A stretch of 10,211 bases of DNA. It comes from an uncultured Bacteroidota bacterium. GTDB lineage: Bacteria > Bacteroidota > Bacteroidia > Chitinophagales > Chitinophagaceae. The translations under genes and the position numbers were made by a program. The stretch lies in NCBI GenBank assembly GCA_903825095.1, contig CAIJZF010000197.1, forward strand, positions 1-10,211, written 5' to 3'. Below are positions 7,170-10,211 of this stretch, one piece after another. Below the pieces are notes generated by a model. That model was not told the origin of the DNA. It did no database searches and was given only the letters and a program-made list of their open reading frames with translations. Numbering within the stretch: position 1 is the stretch's first letter; each line of letters opens with the position of its first letter.

Positions 7170-9406
7170 GAATTTAAAGATAAGGGCCCTGTTTTTATTT
7201 TTAAATAGAGGGTCGGTAAAATAGTTATCGGTGTATACCAAGAAGAAATCACTCATAGGTTTGAACCTGTATTGTAAGCGACTATTAATATTGAAGTTAT
7301 TGCTCTGTGTATTGTATTGTACAAAAGTGGTCCAGAATAATTTAGTGCTAAAATTCCATTCTACTCTAGGTTGAAGTAATACTAAATTGGTACTACCATA
7401 GGGGTTTGGAAATACGATATTGTTAAATTGAGCGCTTAATAATACTTTAAAATGGGGTTGGTTTCTGTAAGTAATTCCCATGGCAATTCCTTTTACTTCT
7501 CCATTATAGAACTGTCCAATATTCATCATAGTTTCTATTCCAAAAGTTTTTCTCATATCAGACATGTATTTCAATACAATTTGATTATAGACATAGCGCC
7601 CAGCTGGTAAGGGCACTCCGTCTGTAAATGAGATAGGGTATAATAAATTAACAACAGTATTAGTAAGATCAAGTGTAAAATTCGAAGATTTTTTGAATTG
7701 AAAATCGGATCCTAATTTGGTATCGGCTTGGTTAATAGAATTATCGGGATGCAGGGTAGTGAAATTCTCAATTTTCAAAACCATTTTACCAATGGACCCT
7801 TTTTCAGGAAATAATTTATAGCTCAATGAATTGAATAAATTTTTAAAACCCACTCGAATAGTCGTATCTCTTAAGGCGTCATAATTATCAATACCTTGAA
7901 CAAAACCCATGTCTGTATAATAATTTTTACCAAGGCTTCCAATAAGACTTATATAAGACCACTTTCTTGAATTAGTAGAAAACCCAGTACTTGCATAAAT
8001 ATCGTCATCATTAATGCCTGACTTAATAGATTTATTGACATCGGTCCAGGTTCTAAAGGTTCCTTCAGCATTAGAGTAATCAAAACTAATTCCTGCATTT
8101 CTACCATATTTATCTAATGGATTTTTTTAGCATCGGCTTCGGAAATAAAATTTTCTCTATTTAAAAAATAAGTTTTAATAACAGAACGCTTCAATACACT
8201 TCTTTGTAAAGTAAAGGCAGTGAAATTCTCTGCAGCGTAGTTACCTTGTTTGCCGGTTTGCATATTCATCATACCAATACGCGTTGCTGGGTCTAAATTT
8301 CCAGACATTCTTGCTCCGAATAAAATAGGAATTTTATTACCGTCTTTATCTAGTCCTATAGTTCTAGAATAAAAAGGTCTTATAAAGGGCATACCAAAAT
8401 CTGAAAACAAATCTGAATTCTCTAGAAAAAATCCGCGTTTTTCTGGAAGAAAAATATCGAACCTGGTAAGATTGGTTACTTGTTGGTCTACTTCTACTTG
8501 AGAGAAGTCGGGGTTCACTGTTAAGTCTAAATTAAGAGAAGCGTTTAATGCTACTTTGGCATCAAAACCACCGGTAGCGTTAGTGTTCAGAGACTTTCCA
8601 TTTTCTTGATCTTCTCCACTAGCACCCGATATAAAAGGCAGAAAAATAATATTATTTTTTGTAGTTGGTGTAGCTGCAGGCCAGTTTAATAAACCTAAAT
8701 AACCTATATCATAAGCTTTAAAAATAGGAGGCACTTTGGTCCAAGTACTGTACTCATTATTTTTTGCATCGGCCCTTAAAAAATTAATACCCCATTGTAA
8801 TTGTTTAGGATCGTACCTGATAGATTTTAAAGGAATCATTATTTCTGCAATCCAATAAGTACCATAATCCTTGGTGGCAGAAAACCATTTAGTATCCCAA
8901 CTCCAACTAGGCTTTTCTTGAAAACTTAAACTTAGTTGATCTTCTGATTGAACATTTAAGGCGCTCAATAAAAAATAGAAACCATTGGTTTTTTTATTTA
9001 AGGGATCAAGCATAATACCCACTGCATCATTTCCTTCATTACCAATATCTCTTTTTAAACCTCTTATGATAGCATTTCCACTATCATAGACTTTAAATCC
9101 AAAATAAATATTATCATTATCGTAAGTAAATCTTACTTCTGTTTGACGTTTAGCCTCTCCAATATCATTGGGAAATTTTTTCTTAAAATCCTTGGCTACT
9201 TCAGTAGTGGCCCAAACGGGTTCATCTAAAATACCATCAATTTTAATTTTAGCCGTGGTGGGTTGTATATGTAGTTGAAAGCTTTTTTGAAAATCTGAAA
9301 TATTTTGCGCTTGACTGAAATATCCCAAAAATAGCAGTGCTGTAAGTAAAGAAAGCTTTCTGTATGATTTTATTGAAAAAGGAAGATTCAAGTTTGGATA
9401 TTTCAT
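7149..9406 (-). pseudogene. CBM9-like/DUF5916 outer-membrane protein, second copy, split by a one-base deletion in a poly-A run
   Basis: Tandem paralog of the gene at 4809-7067. The first 430 codons (9406 to the TAG at 8114-8116) encode a signal peptide (SYRKLSLLTALLFLGYFSQAQ region), the CBM9-like domain and the start of DUF5916, including NPDFSQVEVDQQVTNLTRF and LPEKRGFFLEN. They then end abnormally in KKIH. From 8113 down to 7149 the neighbouring frame is open without a stop and encodes the rest of the barrel, ending FKFSYWFNL. Adding one A to the seven-A tract at 8122-8128 joins the two parts into exactly 752 codons, the length of the intact paralog, with no gap near the junction. Protein downstream of the break remains well conserved, so the lesion is recent, a sequencing error, or bypassed by slippage. 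The start is ATG 9406, not ATG 9427, by comparison with the paralog. Confidence 0.87.
8122..8128 (-). other. Frameshift site: A7 homopolymer in the coding strand
   Basis: The coding strand reads GCT AAA AAA ATC CAT TAG here. The intact paralog has eight A at the same codons (5782-5789) and reads ATT AAA AAA AAT CCA. One missing A accounts fully for the disruption. The P-site AAA codon could slip back one base within the run, so a -1 ribosomal or transcriptional slip could restore some full-length product. Confidence 0.9.
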
Positions 9407-9421
9407 TAGGGTGCAAATATC
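9393..9421 (-). repeat. 29-bp direct repeat, copy B: start codon and upstream element of the frameshifted DUF5916 gene
   Basis: This is identical to 7054-7082. The same ATGTAATTAA match (plus strand, 9426-9435) follows at the same spacing. Sequence further upstream shows no clear alignment with that of the other copy. Confidence 0.85.
9414..9421 (-). promoter_or_regulatory. Putative -7 promoter box of the frameshifted DUF5916 gene
   Basis: GATATTTG on the minus strand lies seven bases before ATG 9406, as in the paralog. A second, weaker candidate TTTCTTTG lies at 9453-9460. Neither has a convincing TTG at the -33 position. The conserved placement in two copies is the main support. Confidence 0.4.
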
Positions 9422-9487
9422 TAACATGTAATTAAAACAGCCTTAATAAGTGCAAAGAAATCAATAAAAAAAAGGATAAACGGGCTA

Positions 9488-10165
9488 CTACTCGTCCAAT
9501 AAGTCGGGTCTGCGGTCTTTTGTACGTAAAATGGCCTGTTCCTGCCTCCACTGATCTACTTTTTTAGGGTCGCCTGTGAGTAAAATAGGCGGCACATTCA
9601 AACCTCTAAATTCAGCGGGTCTTGAGTATACAGGTGGGGCTAATAAATTATCTTGAAAAGAATCGGTTAAGGCAGAAGTTTCATCGTTTAATACACCGGG
9701 TATAAGTCTTCCAATGGCATCTACTACCACAGCGGCTGCTAATTCTCCACCACTTAATACATAGTCGCCAATGGATATTTCTTTGGTTACATATAAGTCT
9801 CGAATTCTTTGATCAATACCTTTATAATGTCCGCAGATAATTAAAATTCTATTTTTTAAGGAAAGTTTGTTGGCTTGTTTTTGATTAAAACGCTCGCCGT
9901 CGGGCGTCATAAAAATAATTTCATCAAACTTGCCCGCTTCTTGTAATTGGTCTATAGCGTTGGCTAAAGGTTCACAAACCATTACCATACCAGCACCTCC
10001 TCCATATTGATAGTCGTCTACCTGACCATGTTTATTAATTGCCCAGTCTCTTAGGTTATGCAATTTTATTTGGAGCAAACCTTTCTCCTGCGCCCTTTTC
10101 ATCATACTGTGTTCAAAGGGGCTTGCTAATAATTCCGGAAGTACTGTTAAAATTTCAATGGTCAT
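9488..10165 (-). CDS. trmD: tRNA (guanine-37-N1)-methyltransferase
   Basis: SPOUT-class enzyme that uses SAM to methylate N1 of G37 next to the anticodon, which prevents +1 frameshifting. The 225-aa length fits TrmD. Family motifs are PELLASPFEHSMM at 10-22, DDYQYGGGAGMVM at 50-62, the SAM-binding trefoil knot CGHYKGIDQR (111-120) and EISIGDYVLSGGELAA (129-144), and TDSF (167-170) with the Asp expected to be the general base. YSRPAEFRG (180-188) stands for the usual YTRP motif. LLTGDPKKVDQWR (195-207) departs slightly from the common LLSG.H..I..WR, with Pro in the His position. The rpsP-rimM-trmD-rplS order seen in many bacteria is not evident downstream, where the DUF5916 genes follow. What lies upstream is outside the window. 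Confidence 0.96.
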   Translation of the reverse strand: MTIEILTVLPELLASPFEHSMMKRAQEKGLLQIKLHNLRDWAINKHGQVDDYQYGGGAGMVMVCEPLANAIDQLQEAGKFDEIIFMTPDGERFNQKQANKLSLKNRILIICGHYKGIDQRIRDLYVTKEISIGDYVLSGGELAAAVVVDAIGRLIPGVLNDETSALTDSFQDNLLAPPVYSRPAEFRGLNVPPILLTGDPKKVDQWRQEQAILRTKDRRPDLLDE

Positions 10166-10169
10166 ATTG

Positions 10170-10177
10170 TAAAGATA
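10170..10177 (-). promoter_or_regulatory. Putative -7 box immediately upstream of trmD
   Basis: The minus strand reads TATCTTTA four bases before the ATG, seven of eight matches to TAnnTTTG and identical to the box before the EI24 gene. If used, transcription would start at or next to the ATG, giving an almost leaderless mRNA. No clear TTG -33 box is visible in the short upstream sequence available. Confidence 0.3.
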
Positions 10178-10211
10178 AAAGAAACCGATGGACTTTTTTT
10201 AATCTAATAAT

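Noticed and set aside
7149..7910. A separate 253-aa gene starting at MGFVQ
   Set aside because: The open frame continues upstream of this Met to the A7 tract and aligns throughout to the intact paralog. It is the 3' part of the frameshifted gene, not an independent one.
4809..9406. The DUF5916 pair as a SusC/SusD polysaccharide-utilisation system
   Set aside because: No TonB-dependent plug domain, no SusD-type lipoprotein and no glycoside hydrolase is present; both genes are one family in tandem.
9407..9427. An ATG at 9427 giving seven extra N-terminal residues on the frameshifted DUF5916 gene
   Set aside because: These bases fall in the probable promoter block shared with the paralog, where no in-frame ATG exists. 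Both copies agree on an MKYP start, so ATG 9406 is used.
9466..9473. U8 tract after the trmD stop as an intrinsic terminator
   Set aside because: No stem-loop precedes it in the trmD transcript.

Overview
The window is an AT-rich stretch of a Bacteroidota chromosome. The evidence is two DUF5916 outer-membrane barrel proteins (a family typical of that phylum), weak or absent Shine-Dalgarno sequences, TAnnTTTG-like -7 promoter boxes, and close matches to Bacteroidota forms of Upp, Ade, EI24 and the RsmI-like methylase. A member of the Chitinophagaceae is a reasonable guess but is not proven. Every gene I can support lies on the minus strand, so transcription runs from the right end (trmD) to the left end (comEC). 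There is no rRNA, tRNA, CRISPR array, insertion sequence or phage gene, and no gene-free gap longer than about 80 bases.

In transcription order the layout is as follows. trmD (tRNA m1G37 methyltransferase) is at 9488-10165. Two tandem paralogous CBM9-like/DUF5916 outer-membrane proteins follow. The first (7149-9406) is split by a one-base deletion in an A-run. The second (4809-7067) is intact at 752 aa. Next comes a nucleobase-salvage pair, ade (3159-4793) and upp (2463-3116). Then come an EI24-family membrane protein (1655-2416, TTG start) and, overlapping it by one base, an RsmI-like SAM-dependent methyltransferase (954-1655). Last is the 5' part of a ComEC-type DNA-uptake channel gene (1-874), which runs off the left edge.

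Most genes are ordinary housekeeping or accessory functions, and I see no clear new multi-gene defence or mobile system. Three points deserve a second look. First, in the broken DUF5916 paralog, restoring one A gives an open frame of exactly 752 codons that aligns without gaps to its intact neighbour, whose tract at the same codons is A8 rather than A7. Second, a 29-bp identical block spans the start and the probable -7 region of both paralogs. Third, the ComEC N-terminus appears to lack room for the usual periplasmic OB-fold (DUF4131) domain.
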